A stretch of 64,000 nt of DNA, from assembly GCF_016925675.1 (NCBI RefSeq), contig NZ_CP070506.1:5020501-5084500 (forward strand), written 5' to 3'. This document shows positions 26,235-35,442 of this stretch, piece by piece; positions within the stretch are counted from its first letter, which is position 1; each line of letters starts with the position of its first letter. The stretch is from Pseudomonas hygromyciniae (GTDB lineage Bacteria > Pseudomonadota > Gammaproteobacteria > Pseudomonadales > Pseudomonadaceae). Both the position numbers and the translations under genes were made by a program. Below the pieces are notes generated by a model. That model had not been told where the DNA came from. It was given only the letters and a program-made list of their open reading frames with translations, and did no database searches.

Positions 26235-28394
26235 TCACTTGGCGCGATTGAGTTGCCGCAGATTGCCAATCACCGAAGCCAGTGCGCGGTCGAACAACAG
26301 CGCGTCATCCAAGGTGCGCACCCCGCCACGCTTGAACTCCAGGGCCAGCTCCGTGCAGTTTTTTTCCAGTACCTTGAGGCCGGTGCGATTGACAAATATG
26401 TAGCGGTTGGCCGGAGCGATAATCGCCGTCAGCTTGCAGCGCAGGGTGTTTTCTTCATCTTCGCGGAACTCGACCCAACTGCCGATGCGTAACTGCCGGA
26501 CCTTGAGCAGATCGGGATCATCCTCCGCCAGGCTGACCGTCTGTGCAGGCATCACCGCACTCGCATCCCCGCGCACTTCGACCAGCGCCACGCTGGACTG
26601 CGTCGTGCCCTGGAACGTCTGGGTATGCAGAGTCTGCAACTGGATAAAAAACTCCCGGGTGACAAAGGAGTCGAACGCCGCCTCGCTCAACCCCTCACGC
26701 AGGGCCTTGAGCAGCGCGGGCAATTGCTCCAGCAGGCAGCGGCCGGCCTCGGTGTCTTCACTCAGGCTGACACTCCAGATCAATTCGTCCATGGTCTGCA
26801 GCCGTGCCTGCCATTGCGGCGAGTGCTGGGCGTGCTTGAGACATTCGAGCAACAAGACCTGGCTCCACGCCTGTTGCAGGAACTGCACCACGAAATGCGG
26901 CAAGACCTTGCCCAGCAAGCGCTGATTGACTGCATCGGCGACCCGCTGCCGGGCCTGCTCGGTGCGGGCGCGCCCCTCTTCGGCGTCGCGGGTGCGCTGT
27001 TCGAGCAGCTCACTGCGGCGGCGTTCGTCCTGGGTATAAGCGGTGAACTCCTGCAAGAGCACAGAGAAAATCGCCGGGTCATCGACAAAGTCGTTCAACA
27101 GGCGTTGCACCACCTGCTCGATACGCAGGTACAGGCTGTCACGCTGGTAATCATCACGCTTGCCCCAGCCCATGGCGGCAGTCCCGATTTCATTGAGCAA
27201 GCGCCGCGCCGGGTGGCTGCCACGACTGAAAAAACTCTTGTCCAGCACGGCCACTTTCAACATGGGAATCTGCAGGCGCGCAATCAACGCCTTGAGGGAA
27301 TCAGACAAGGTGCGGTCGTCGAGGATGAACTCGAACAGCATGGCGATCAGGTTGATCACATCCTCGTCAGCATCTTCCACTACCCGCGACTTGCCACTCT
27401 TGACGCTGACCCGGGTGAGCAGTTCTTCCAATTGGCGACGCAAGTCAAAATCGTCCTCGACCGCAGGCTCCGGCACATACTGCTGCAGGTGGGACAGCAG
27501 GCGCAGCAGGTCGCGGGTGGAAATCGGCTGGGCCTGGGCGCTGGCCTCCAGAGTCGGGGCCACACTGCCGCGCACCTTCAGCAGCAGCTCCTGCAGGGCG
27601 GCGAACACTTGTTGCTCCGCCTCGTCGGCCTGCGGGTCGGCAGCCGGTGCCGCCTTGACCGGCGGGCGGGCTCTGCTGGCACGCTCGCCGGGACGGCGCG
27701 AAGGTACAGCCTTGAGCTCGGGCAGCACGCCCGTGGCGGCCAACAACTGATTGGCCTCGCCGTACAGCAAGTCGGCATCGCTGAGTACGTACTTTTCAAA
27801 CAGTTTCAAAATGATCAGCTTGACCCGGATCTCCACCCCCAGGCTGCGCCCGGCCCGCAGGAAGTACTCGCAGAGCATCGCCGGGCCAAGGGGGTTTTCC
27901 CGATCATTCAGGCCCTTGCCCAGCAATGCACCGAGGCGCGCTGTCAGTTGTCCGAGGGCCAGGCCGTCACGGTGCATGACCTTGTCGAGCATGGCCTCCA
28001 GGGCCACGGCCTTTTCCAGGTAGTCGGCCGACACGCCCGGCACCGCTTCGTAGGAGACCGTTGGCAGCAGCAGCTCGCCTTGCCCGACAAGCCCCAGGTT
28101 GGCGAACGCGGCGAAGAGCTGCTCCATGAACACACGCTCGAAGTTCTTGCGCTTGAGGCGCAGGTCGCGCATAGCCTCAAAGAAAATATTGTGGTCGGCG
28201 TTGTTGCGCGCCTTGTCGGCCATTTCGAACAGGGTGTCGTCGGCGTTATCGAACAGCTCCTGCAAACCCCGGTCGAGTTGCTGCGTGGCCTTGTCACGAA
28301 CCTGAAGCACAATCACAGGCAGGCGGGCGAGAGGCGACGGCATCGCTTGGGTGGCGATCTTATTGATCGGCACCACCTTTGCGTCATTGTGCAT
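26235..28394 (-). CDS. DUF1631 family protein
   Basis: A large soluble 719-aa protein of the DUF1631 family, conserved in gammaproteobacteria. The N-terminus LQELFDNADDTLFEMADKARNNADHNIFFEAMRDLRLKRKNFE-type pattern is diagnostic. A low-complexity Ala/Pro/Arg linker is near residues 230-255. The C-terminus contains a small PilZ-like beta-rich segment (LRIGSWVEFREDEENTLRCKL, ANRYIFVNRTGLKVLE), which would fit cyclic-di-GMP or effector binding; the canonical RxxxR motif is not evident. Function unknown. It lies between ampD and nadC, as in P. aeruginosa. Confidence 0.82.
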   Translation of the reverse strand: MHNDAKVVPINKIATQAMPSPLARLPVIVLQVRDKATQQLDRGLQELFDNADDTLFEMADKARNNADHNIFFEAMRDLRLKRKNFERVFMEQLFAAFANLGLVGQGELLLPTVSYEAVPGVSADYLEKAVALEAMLDKVMHRDGLALGQLTARLGALLGKGLNDRENPLGPAMLCEYFLRAGRSLGVEIRVKLIILKLFEKYVLSDADLLYGEANQLLAATGVLPELKAVPSRRPGERASRARPPVKAAPAADPQADEAEQQVFAALQELLLKVRGSVAPTLEASAQAQPISTRDLLRLLSHLQQYVPEPAVEDDFDLRRQLEELLTRVSVKSGKSRVVEDADEDVINLIAMLFEFILDDRTLSDSLKALIARLQIPMLKVAVLDKSFFSRGSHPARRLLNEIGTAAMGWGKRDDYQRDSLYLRIEQVVQRLLNDFVDDPAIFSVLLQEFTAYTQDERRRSELLEQRTRDAEEGRARTEQARQRVADAVNQRLLGKVLPHFVVQFLQQAWSQVLLLECLKHAQHSPQWQARLQTMDELIWSVSLSEDTEAGRCLLEQLPALLKALREGLSEAAFDSFVTREFFIQLQTLHTQTFQGTTQSSVALVEVRGDASAVMPAQTVSLAEDDPDLLKVRQLRIGSWVEFREDEENTLRCKLTAIIAPANRYIFVNRTGLKVLEKNCTELALEFKRGGVRTLDDALLFDRALASVIGNLRQLNRAK

Positions 28395-28603
28395 GCTGGC
28401 CTCCTGGAATGACGGGGTTCGGTTTGATGAGCGCTCGCCGCAACCGCCGATAAAATACTGGCAGGTGGCGATTATCTGTAGATCACCGAGACGTCAAAGC
28501 TATGACGCCAATTGCAAGGCGCGAGATTATCTTGCAAATAGACCCTGTAGCGCCAGCAAACTCTGTAGGAGCTTTGTAATCAGGCAGGTTGTGCCTGCAT
28601 ACC

Positions 28604-28633
28604 TTGGGTTCGGCGCTGCCATGCCCCTATAAT
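28604..28633 (+). promoter_or_regulatory. Sigma-70 promoter of nadC
   Basis: TATAAT at 28628-28633 is a perfect -10. TTGGGT at 28604-28609 is a weaker -35 with an 18-bp spacer. The nadC ATG follows 27 bp downstream. Confidence 0.6.
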
Positions 28634-28660
28634 CGGGACACTTTGTATGTGGAGCCCGCT

Positions 28661-29509
28661 ATGCCGAATCTACGCCTCGCCGACCTCACCGCCGAAATCG
28701 AAGCCAACGTGCGCCGTGCACTGCTGGAAGACATCGGCAGCGGCGATATCACCGCGCAATTGATCCCGGCCGAACGGCTGGCCAAGGCCACGATCATCAC
28801 CCGTGATACTGCCGTCATCAGTGGCACCGCCTGGGTCGATGCCGTGTTCCGCCAGTTGGACCCGCGGGTTGCGGTACATTGGCAGGTGCGCGACGGTGAG
28901 CGCGTCAGCCCCAACCAGGTGCTGTTCCACCTCGAAGGCCCCGCCCGCTCATTACTGACGGGAGAGCGCAGTGCGCTGAATTTCCTGCAGTTGTTGTCGG
29001 GCGTGGCCACGCGTGCGCAATACCTGGCGGACTTCGTCGCCGCCACCCAGGTCAAGCTGCTGGACACCCGCAAGACCCTGCCCGGCCTGCGCCTGGCGCA
29101 AAAGTACGCAGTGACCTGCGGCGGCTGCCACAATCACCGCATCGGCCTGTATGACGCGTTCCTGATCAAGGAAAACCATATCGCCGCCTGCGGTGGCATT
29201 GCCCAGGCCATTACTGCCGCCCACAAGATCGCCCCCGGCAAGCCGGTGGAAGTCGAAGTGGAAAGCCTGGAAGAGTTACGCGAAGCCCTGGCGGCGGGCG
29301 CCGATATCATCATGCTGGATGAGTTGAGCCTGGACGACATGCGCGAAGCCGTACGCTTGAACGCCGGCAAGGCGAAGTTGGAAGCCAGCGGCGGGATCAA
29401 TGAAAGCACCTTGCTGCCCATTGCCGAGACCGGCGTGGACTACATCTCCATCGGGGCGATGACCAAGGATGTGAAGGCGGTGGATTTGTCGATGAGGCTC
29501 AGTATCTGA
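28661..29509 (+). CDS. nadC: Nicotinate-nucleotide pyrophosphorylase
   Basis: Quinolinate phosphoribosyltransferase (282 aa): converts quinolinate and PRPP to nicotinate mononucleotide, CO2 and PPi in de novo NAD synthesis. The motifs are [74 protein letters not shown], and EASGGINE with the terminal phosphate-binding loop [19 protein letters not shown]. The ATG at 28661 follows GGAG by six bases and matches the family start; upstream in-frame residues to 28589 overlap the promoter. Confidence 0.96.
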   Translation: MPNLRLADLTAEIEANVRRALLEDIGSGDITAQLIPAERLAKATIITRDTAVISGTAWVDAVFRQLDPRVAVHWQVRDGERVSPNQVLFHLEGPARSLLTGERSALNFLQLLSGVATRAQYLADFVAATQVKLLDTRKTLPGLRLAQKYAVTCGGCHNHRIGLYDAFLIKENHIAACGGIAQAITAAHKIAPGKPVEVEVESLEELREALAAGADIIMLDELSLDDMREAVRLNAGKAKLEASGGINESTLLPIAETGVDYISIGAMTKDVKAVDLSMRLSI

Positions 29510-29515
29510 AACCGT

Positions 29516-29574
29516 CATCGCCAGGCTGGCTCCTACAGGTGCTGCACAACGCTGTAGAAACCGGCCTGGCGATG
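29516..29574. repeat. Palindromic REP-like element, CATCGCCAGGC type
   Basis: CATCGCCAGGC at 29516-29526 and GCCTGGCGATG at 29564-29574 form an 11-bp perfect inverted repeat between the convergent nadC and the small gene at 29601. The sequence family differs from the other REPs here, though both share the internal CTCCTACAGG string. Confidence 0.7.
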
Positions 29575-29600
29575 AGGCCCGAGAGACAAAAAAACAGCGT

Positions 29601-29906
29601 TTAAACCACCAGATTGTTCATCTCGCAGTACTCTTCCCACTCGACACCCAACACCTCGGCAGCCTCCTTGTGCAGGATCAGCCGTTCCACTTCGAACGCC
29701 TCTGGCGTGGACGTGTACTTGAGGGTCAGCTCCCAAGGCTGAAGGCCCTGGCTCTCGGCCTCGTCCTCGAATGCCCACAGGATCTGGTCGCGCTGATCAT
29801 CAGCACTCAGGTCCTTGATCTCTTCCTTAAGCTGCGGCGACTCCTCTAGATACTTTTTGAGGGCCTCTGCGTGCCGTACTTCCTGGGTCATTTCTGTCGT
29901 GGTCAT
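29601..29906 (-). CDS. Small acidic conserved protein, function unknown
   Basis: A 101-aa acidic, probably cytoplasmic protein with predicted helices (RHAEALKKYLEESPQLKEEIKDLSADDQRDQ) and a tryptophan-rich middle (ILWAFEDEAESQGLQPWELTLKY). I recognise no domain with confidence. It starts with ATG (MTTTEMTQEV) and stands alone between nadC and tRNA-Thr. Codon use resembles its neighbours, and such short proteins are common beside nadC in fluorescent pseudomonads, so it is likely real. Confidence 0.65.
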   Translation of the reverse strand: MTTTEMTQEVRHAEALKKYLEESPQLKEEIKDLSADDQRDQILWAFEDEAESQGLQPWELTLKYTSTPEAFEVERLILHKEAAEVLGVEWEEYCEMNNLVV

Positions 29907-30042
29907 GTCGTTCTCTTAGATCGAGGAATGGGGATGCATCTGGGTCATCAAGGTTGCGCAGATACAAAAGAACGGGCACGAATACCGGTTCGTCTGGCCT
30001 TCAGAACCATTCTGGGATCATCTGAAAACTGTGGTGCCTTTT

Positions 30043-30115
30043 TGCCCGAGACAGGAATCGAACCTGCGACCTTCGCGTTACGAGTGCGCTGCTCTACCAA
30101 CTGAGCTACACGGGC
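30043..30115 (-). tRNA. tRNA-Thr (CGT)
   Basis: A 73-nt cloverleaf: acceptor GCCCGTG/CTCGGGC, D-arm GCTCAGTTGGTAGAGC, anticodon loop CTCGTAA (anticodon CGT, reading ACG), T-arm GCAGGTTCGATTCCTGT, discriminator A. CCA is not encoded. Two non-pairs are seen: T6-T67 in the acceptor stem and A31-C39 in the anticodon stem. In P. aeruginosa the gene next to pilA is also tRNA-Thr and borders the variable pilin/glycosylation region. Confidence 0.92.
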
Positions 30116-30154
30116 GGTGGGCTAAAGCTAGCACTGCATTGGGCGCCCGGCAAC

Positions 30155-31562
30155 TTACCGGATGTGCGGCGCAATGACTCCCTGGACCCAGAACCGTGGC
30201 TGCAGGTTGCCTTTGGCAATATCGATGTAGTGCTGGCTGCGTTCAGTGGAGCCAGGCAGATCGCGGTATACGACAAATACCAATAACGCCACCGCAAGCA
30301 CAGCCGCCACTTGCCAGGCCCGATGCATCAGCGGTATCGGCTCGACAACCGGCGCGCGCCACGGATGCAATGCCATCAGCCAGCCCACCACCAGCGCCAA
30401 CCAAAGTTGCGAATAGGGCATCACAATCACCCCGTCGACCATCGCCTGCACCGCCGCGCCCAGCAGCGCTGCGAACAGACACAGACGCATCAGGTCTTGC
30501 GGTGCACCTGTCGACCCTTGCCGATGGATCACCCTCAACGCGGCCCAACCACCGCGCAGCGCCAGCAGCGACACACACAAGGCCGAGGGCACGCCCCCAC
30601 TCACTGGCCCACTGCAGAATGGCCTGGTGCGGGTGGGCGGCGATCGGGTTGGGGATATCAGCAAAGTGCATCGGCCCGAAACCGAGCACTGGCCGTTCGC
30701 GGATCATGTCCCAGGCTTGCCACCAGATCACTTCACGCCCTGAAAGGTTGGTGGTGAGCCGGTCACTGGAAAGACTGGCAATTTCCAGCCCCAGATAACG
30801 CGCCAGGACCGTGAACAACAGCCAGTACAAAAACAGCCCGCCACACAGCGCGGCCACCTGCCAGACCAACCAGCGACGCCCCGCAGCCCCCAAAAAAGCC
30901 AGGACGAGCGCCGCAACGCCGATACCCAACCAGGTGCCACGGGTGCCGCCACTGATCGCAATCAACCACCAGGCACACAACAGCGCGAACACCAGACCAC
31001 GCATCAACCGCGACGTGCTCGGGAGCAGCAAAGGCAACGCCAGCAAGGGCAAGGTAATGGTCTGGAACTGGCCGTAGAAGCGCTTGTTGGAGAACCCGGA
31101 AAGCAGAAGGTCGGTGTCCAGTGTCAGTTTGCCACTGGTAAACGCAAGCACACCTGCGTAGCCATATTGAAGGGTCTTGATCAGGCACAGCAGCAACACA
31201 AACAGGATCAGCGCCTGATCCAGGGTTTGATCGCCATTGCGCCGCAGCCGGGCAAAAGCAGCGGCAATCACCCCACAGGTGAGCATCAGCGCCCACTCGG
31301 TCAACGCCCATAGAGGCTGGTGGGCCAACGAAGAAGATATCAAGCCCAGGCCGAACACCAGCGCCAGGCCGATAGCGGTGGGTTTGTCGAGCAACCGCCC
31401 GACGGGAGTCGCCAAGCCATAGAGCAACCCACCCACTCCCACGCCGACCTGCATCACACGCTGCCAGTCATGACCACTGAAGGATAGGGTGATGCCCAGT
31501 AGCAAAAGGCTCAGCGCCAGCACCAGGAATACGCTTCCTCGCTGTTGCACGGATAACGTCAT
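30155..31562 (-). pseudogene. Frameshifted O-antigen-ligase-like pilin O-oligosaccharyltransferase (TfpO/PglL type)
   Basis: A polytopic membrane protein of the Wzy_C/O-antigen ligase superfamily, about 12 hydrophobic spans (LALSLLLLGITLSF onward), with the conserved periplasmic-loop motifs SGFSNKRFYGQFQ, GGTRGTWLGIG, RPVLGFGPMHFA and HPHQAILQWASEWG. The frame breaks straight after EWG. The family-like continuation (VPSALCVSLLALRGGW to GVIAPHIR, stop at 30155) is in another frame and is restored by removing one G from the run TGGGGGC (C5 at 30594-30598 on the plus strand). In P. aeruginosa group I strains tfpO lies between pilA and tRNA-Thr and glycosylates pilin, exactly this position. It could be a sequencing error, a true pseudogene or a slipped-strand variant. 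Confidence 0.72.
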
Positions 31563-31592
31563 GGGCAACCTTTACTTCCCTGTGGAGTGCCT

Positions 31593-31616
31593 GGGAGCCC
31601 GTTACGGCTGGCTCCC
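31593..31616 (-). terminator. Hairpin between pilA and the glycosyltransferase-like gene
   Basis: GGGAGCC / GGCTCCC, a 7-bp perfect stem with a 10-nt loop in the 78-bp spacer. It has no T-tract, so it is more likely a partial attenuator or mRNA-stabilising hairpin after the abundant pilA message than a full terminator. Confidence 0.4.
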
Positions 31617-31640
31617 GTCACTGATTTAGGTGGCCCGACC

Positions 31641-32051
31641 TCATTTGACAGCCGCGCAACCCTTTGCAATGTACTGCTCGTCAGCGGTCGTGGTGCACTT
31701 CCAACCCTCACTGGCACTGCGCGCCAGGGTAATGAGCTTGCCCTGGATGGGCGCAGGCGCATCGAGGATCTCACAGGCGATCGAGCCAGTCCCCGCAGCC
31801 ACATCACCTGCAACGCTGATCGTGCAGTTGGCGGTCGGACTGGTGCCACCGATCAGCGCCAGCGTGGGTACCGCGCCCTGGTTAAAGGTGTCTTCGAAGC
31901 CCGCCTTCAACGCCGAGATTTCCGCCAGCCCTGCCGTGAACTTGGCCTTGGCCTGGTGCTTGGTATACATGGGCAGGCCAATCGTGGCCAAGATGCCAAT
32001 GATCGCCACGACGATCAACAACTCGATCAAAGTAAAGCCGTTCTGACGCAT
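31641..32051 (-). CDS. pilA: Type IV major pilin PilA
   Basis: Prepilin of 136 aa with a short leader MRQNG cleaved before F, a Glu at mature position 5 (FTLIE) and the hydrophobic assembly helix LLIVVAIIGILATIGLPMY. Four cysteines (76, 93, 119, 132) can form two disulfides; the last pair would close the C-terminal D-loop. There is no C-terminal serine as in TfpO-glycosylated P. aeruginosa pilins. The start at 32051 is fixed by the leader; a longer in-frame reading to 32255 was rejected. It is divergent from pilC and lies upstream of the frameshifted glycosyltransferase-like gene. Confidence 0.92.
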   Translation of the reverse strand: MRQNGFTLIELLIVVAIIGILATIGLPMYTKHQAKAKFTAGLAEISALKAGFEDTFNQGAVPTLALIGGTSPTANCTISVAGDVAAGTGSIACEILDAPAPIQGKLITLARSASEGWKCTTTADEQYIAKGCAAVK

Positions 32052-32254
32052 CACACTCACTCTCCAGAATAAAAACCCATCGCAAGGCACATCCTGCGCC
32101 CCGCCCTCGACAACCGCGCCAGTGTACTCATCCGCGTCGGGCCAAGCCCTCACAAGACGCACAATCTGACATTTTTCCGTTCCCCAATAGCCGGCCGGAC
32201 ACAGAGGCCTGACTAAGCTGTAGATCGTCACCTGCCGATGAGCTGTAGCTGCCA

Positions 32255-33472
32255 ATGAATAATGTCACTGTGAGCCCCACCACCTATGCCTGGGAAGGCA
32301 CGCTACGCAATGGCCGCAAGGTGTCCGGCGAAACCCGCGGCCATAGCCCGGCCGTGATCAAGGCACAGTTGCGCCGGCAAGGTATCAACCCGGTTCGGGT
32401 ACAGATGCGCTCCAGCCTCCTTGCCGGCCTGGGCAACCCAATCACCCCAGCCGATATTGCGCTGTTCACCCGCCAACTGGCGACGCTGCTGAAGGCGGGA
32501 ATTCCCCTGCTGCAAGCCTTCGATATGATTGGCGAAGGCTTTGACAGCCGGGCCATGCGCACGATGGTCCAAGGATTGAAGCAGGAGATTGGCGCCGGCA
32601 ACAGCCTGACCGGCGCGCTATTGAAACAGCCGCAGTGCTTCAACCCCTTGTATTGCAGCCTGATCGCGGCCGGAGAACAGGCCGGCACCCTGGAGCCCCT
32701 GCTGGAGCGGGTAGCCATCCACCTGGAAAAGAGCCAACGCCTCAAGGCCCGGATCAAGAAGGCCATGACCTATCCGCTGATGGTCCTGCTCGTGGCGACG
32801 CTGGTCAGCAGCATCCTGCTGATCCACGTCGTCCCCCAATTCGAGAGCCTGTTCGCCGGCATCGACACACCTCTGCCGCGCTTTACCCTGCTGGTTATCG
32901 GGCTGTCCGAATTCATGCAGGGCGCGTGGTGGATGCTATTGCTGGTCGTGGCCGCGACGGTCTGGGGGATACGCCGATCCTACCGCCGACACAGCGGCTT
33001 TCGCCTGTGGCTGGACGCTGGTTTGTTGAAACTGCCGCTGGCAGGCACACTGCTGAAAAAAACCGCTGTCGCCCGCTACGCTCGTACACTCGCCACCACC
33101 TTTGCCGCCGGTGTACCGCTGGCGCAGGCGCTGGATTCAGTGGCCGGAGCCGCCGGCAACGAGCGGTTCACACAGGCAATCACGCGTATGCGTCAGGACG
33201 TGGCAATAGGAATGCAATTGAATCGAACCATGACCGCCAGTGGCCTGTTCCCAGGCATGGCGATCCAGATGACAGCCATCGGCGAAGAGTCGGGCGCGCT
33301 GGATAGCATGCTGGAGAAGGTCGCCGATCATTATGAAACGGACGTCGACAACCTGGTGGACAACCTGAGCAGCTTGATGGAACCGCTGATCATGGTGGTG
33401 CTCGGCGGCATTGTCGGGGCACTGGTAATCGCCATGTACCTGCCGATCTTCCAGCTTGGCACGGCGTTTTGA
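32255..33472 (+). CDS. pilC: Type IV pilus inner-membrane platform protein PilC
   Basis: A 405-aa T2SF-family platform protein with two cytoplasmic four-helix domains (GIPLLQAFDMIGEG; GVPLAQALDSVAGAAGN) and three membrane segments (LMVLLVATLVSSILLIHVVPQ; WMLLLVVAATVWGI; LIMVVLGGIVGALVIAMYLPIF). It normally works with the assembly ATPase PilB and retraction ATPase PilT. No pilB lies between pilA and pilC here, unlike in P. aeruginosa. It overlaps or abuts pilD at the 3' end. Confidence 0.93.
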   Translation: MNNVTVSPTTYAWEGTLRNGRKVSGETRGHSPAVIKAQLRRQGINPVRVQMRSSLLAGLGNPITPADIALFTRQLATLLKAGIPLLQAFDMIGEGFDSRAMRTMVQGLKQEIGAGNSLTGALLKQPQCFNPLYCSLIAAGEQAGTLEPLLERVAIHLEKSQRLKARIKKAMTYPLMVLLVATLVSSILLIHVVPQFESLFAGIDTPLPRFTLLVIGLSEFMQGAWWMLLLVVAATVWGIRRSYRRHSGFRLWLDAGLLKLPLAGTLLKKTAVARYARTLATTFAAGVPLAQALDSVAGAAGNERFTQAITRMRQDVAIGMQLNRTMTASGLFPGMAIQMTAIGEESGALDSMLEKVADHYETDVDNLVDNLSSLMEPLIMVVLGGIVGALVIAMYLPIFQLGTAF

Positions 33473-33474
33473 AT

Positions 33475-34347
33475 ATGACCCTGGACCAACTCCTGATCCT
33501 CCATCCCTGGCTGTTCGTCTGGGCAGCACTGGTGCTGGGGCTGATCGTCGGCAGCTTCCTCAATGTGCTGGTCTGGCGCCTGCCCAAAATGCTCGAACGG
33601 GACTGGCGCGCCCAGGCCCACGAGATACTCGGCCTGCCCCCAGAACCCGGTGGCCCGACTTATAACCTGTTGCACCCCAATTCCTGCTGCCCGCACTGCG
33701 ACCAGCCGATTCGCCCGTGGGAAAATATCCCGGTGCTCAGTTATCTGCTGCTCAGGGGGCGTTGCGCACGATGCCATGGCTCCATCAGCCCACGCTATCC
33801 ACTTACCGAACTGGCCTGTGGACTGCTCTCGGCATTTATCGCCTGGCACTACGGCTTCGGCTGGCCGGCCGCTGGCGTGCTGTTCTTGAGCTGGGGCTTG
33901 CTGGCCATGAGCCTGATTGATGCCGACCACCAACTATTACCGGATGTGCTGGCGCTGCCACTGCTGTGGCTTGGGCTGATCCTCAACTACTTCGAGCTGT
34001 ATGTAGCGTTGCCCGATGCTCTGTTGGGCGCGGTTGCCGGTTATCTGAGCCTGTGGTCGGTGTTCTGGCTGTTCAAACTGTGCACTGGCAAAGACGGCCT
34101 GGGCTATGGCGACTTCAAGCTGCTAGCACTGCTCGGCGCCTGGGGTGGCTGGCAGGTTCTGCCGCTGACGCTGTTGCTGGCGTCGCTGGTGGGTGCAATA
34201 GCAGGGGTGATTGTGTTGCGCATGCGTAACGCGCAGACATCGGTGCCTCTGCCTTTTGGCCCCTATCTGGCGATTGCCGGCTGGATTGCATTGCTCTGGG
34301 GTGGTCAAATAACCGACCTCTATTTGCAGTCTGTCGGTTTCAAATGA
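33475..34347 (+). CDS. pilD: Prepilin leader peptidase / N-methyltransferase PilD
   Basis: A 290-aa polytopic aspartic protease that removes the leader of type IV prepilins and type II pseudopilins and N-methylates the new N-terminus. The zinc-binding cysteines CPHC (72, 75) and CARC (97, 100) precede the catalytic Asp149 in [12 protein letters not shown] and the second Asp in GYGDFKLL near 213. ATG at 33475 is preferred to TTG at 33469 that overlaps the pilC stop. It overlaps coaE by four bases. Required for the pilins at 31641 and at 46951-49862. Confidence 0.94.
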   Translation: MTLDQLLILHPWLFVWAALVLGLIVGSFLNVLVWRLPKMLERDWRAQAHEILGLPPEPGGPTYNLLHPNSCCPHCDQPIRPWENIPVLSYLLLRGRCARCHGSISPRYPLTELACGLLSAFIAWHYGFGWPAAGVLFLSWGLLAMSLIDADHQLLPDVLALPLLWLGLILNYFELYVALPDALLGAVAGYLSLWSVFWLFKLCTGKDGLGYGDFKLLALLGAWGGWQVLPLTLLLASLVGAIAGVIVLRMRNAQTSVPLPFGPYLAIAGWIALLWGGQITDLYLQSVGFK

Positions 34348-34967
34348 CCACTTCTGTCGCAACACCCTGGATTCTTGGCCTGACGGGCGGCATCGGCAGC
34401 GGCAAAAGCGCTGCGGCCCAGCACTTTATCGACCTTGGCGTGGACCTGATCGACGCCGACCATGCCTCACGCTGGGTGGTGGAGCCAGGGCGGCCAGCGC
34501 TGGCGAAGATTGCCGAGCACTTCGGCGGCGGGATCCTCCTGCCCGATGGCCAGTTGGATCGCGCCGCCTTGCGCAAACGCATTTTCGAGGCGCCGCAAGA
34601 ACGCCTGTGGCTGGAAGCCCTGCTGCACCCGCTGATTGCCGACGAGATCCACAGCCATCTGGCCCGCACCCGCTCGCCCTATGGGATTTTGGTGTCGCCG
34701 TTGTTGATCGAGTCGGGTCAATACACCATGACCCAACGCATCCTCGTGATCGATGTGCCGCAATCAACGCAAATTCAGCGTACCCTGCTGCGCGACGGCA
34801 TCAGCGAAGAACAGGTGCAGGCGATTCTCAAGGCCCAGGCCTCCCGGGAAGATCGCTTGCGCCATGCCGACGATGTACTGGTCAATGACCAGGACCTGGC
34901 CTGGCTCCAGGCCGAGGTCGAGCGACTGCACCATTTTTACCTTACTTTGCGTGGAGGCCGAACATGA
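34344..34967 (+). CDS. coaE: Dephospho-CoA kinase
   Basis: The last step of coenzyme A synthesis: phosphorylates the 3'-OH of dephospho-CoA. It is a 207-aa P-loop kinase with [13 protein letters not shown], the [10 protein letters not shown] motif and the [11 protein letters not shown] adenine/lid region. The start overlaps the pilD stop (ATGA), and the stop overlaps the yacG start. The pilD-coaE-yacG order is a conserved gammaproteobacterial cluster. Confidence 0.95.
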   Translation: MTTSVATPWILGLTGGIGSGKSAAAQHFIDLGVDLIDADHASRWVVEPGRPALAKIAEHFGGGILLPDGQLDRAALRKRIFEAPQERLWLEALLHPLIADEIHSHLARTRSPYGILVSPLLIESGQYTMTQRILVIDVPQSTQIQRTLLRDGISEEQVQAILKAQASREDRLRHADDVLVNDQDLAWLQAEVERLHHFYLTLRGGRT

Positions 34968-35167
34968 GCCAACCCTTGACCGTCGAATGCCCAACCTGCG
35001 GCGCCCCCGTGGAATGGAAAGCGACCAACCTCAACCGGCCATTCTGCTCGGATCGCTGCAAACTGATCGACCTCGGTGCCTGGGCTTCGGAAGAACACAA
35101 GATTCCGGTCAGCCCGGATGCCGAAGACGAACTGTTCTCCGAAGACCTGCCACCGCGAGCCCACTAA
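34964..35167 (+). CDS. yacG: DNA gyrase inhibitor / zinc-binding protein YacG
   Basis: A 67-aa zinc-finger protein with four cysteines in the order CPTCG and [15 protein letters not shown]. coli YacG binds GyrB and inhibits gyrase. Overlaps coaE by four bases and, on the other strand, the stop of the gene at 35164-35379. Confidence 0.92.
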   Translation: MSQPLTVECPTCGAPVEWKATNLNRPFCSDRCKLIDLGAWASEEHKIPVSPDAEDELFSEDLPPRAH

Positions 35168-35379
35168 GGCCGCATAAAGCCGTAGTCCTGCTGGTCATCG
35201 AGGTTTTCTGCGAGAAACTGCAACTCGTCGGCCAAGTCTTCGGCACTGCGCACGCCCTTGCTCTGCTGCACCACCGCACTGAGCAAGGCGCGCAGGCTCA
35301 AGCCCGGATCAAAACCGATTTCCTGTGCCGCATCCTGGCTTCTGCGCAACTCCTGCCGTGCCCACTCGTACACACTCAT
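35164..35379 (-). CDS. Small conserved protein, function unknown
   Basis: A 71-aa soluble protein ([26 protein letters not shown]...). It is helical and charged, with no domain I recognise. The start at 35379 is chosen because the preceding ten residues of the open frame have no ribosome binding site. It converges with yacG with a four-base overlap. Confidence 0.62.
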   Translation of the reverse strand: MSVYEWARQELRRSQDAAQEIGFDPGLSLRALLSAVVQQSKGVRSAEDLADELQFLAENLDDQQDYGFMRP

Positions 35380-35442
35380 GATCGTGCTCCTGGAAGTTTC
35401 GCAGAGCATGCGACCACTTGCGCGTTGTGCCTTTGATTTGGA

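Noticed and set aside
32070..32110. Sigma-54 promoter for pilA
   Set aside because: The best minus-strand candidate has GG and GC separated by nine bases instead of ten, and pilR is absent from the region.
29907..32255. Genomic island at tRNA-Thr
   Set aside because: No integrase, attachment-site duplication or compositional break was seen; the neighbours are in conserved order.
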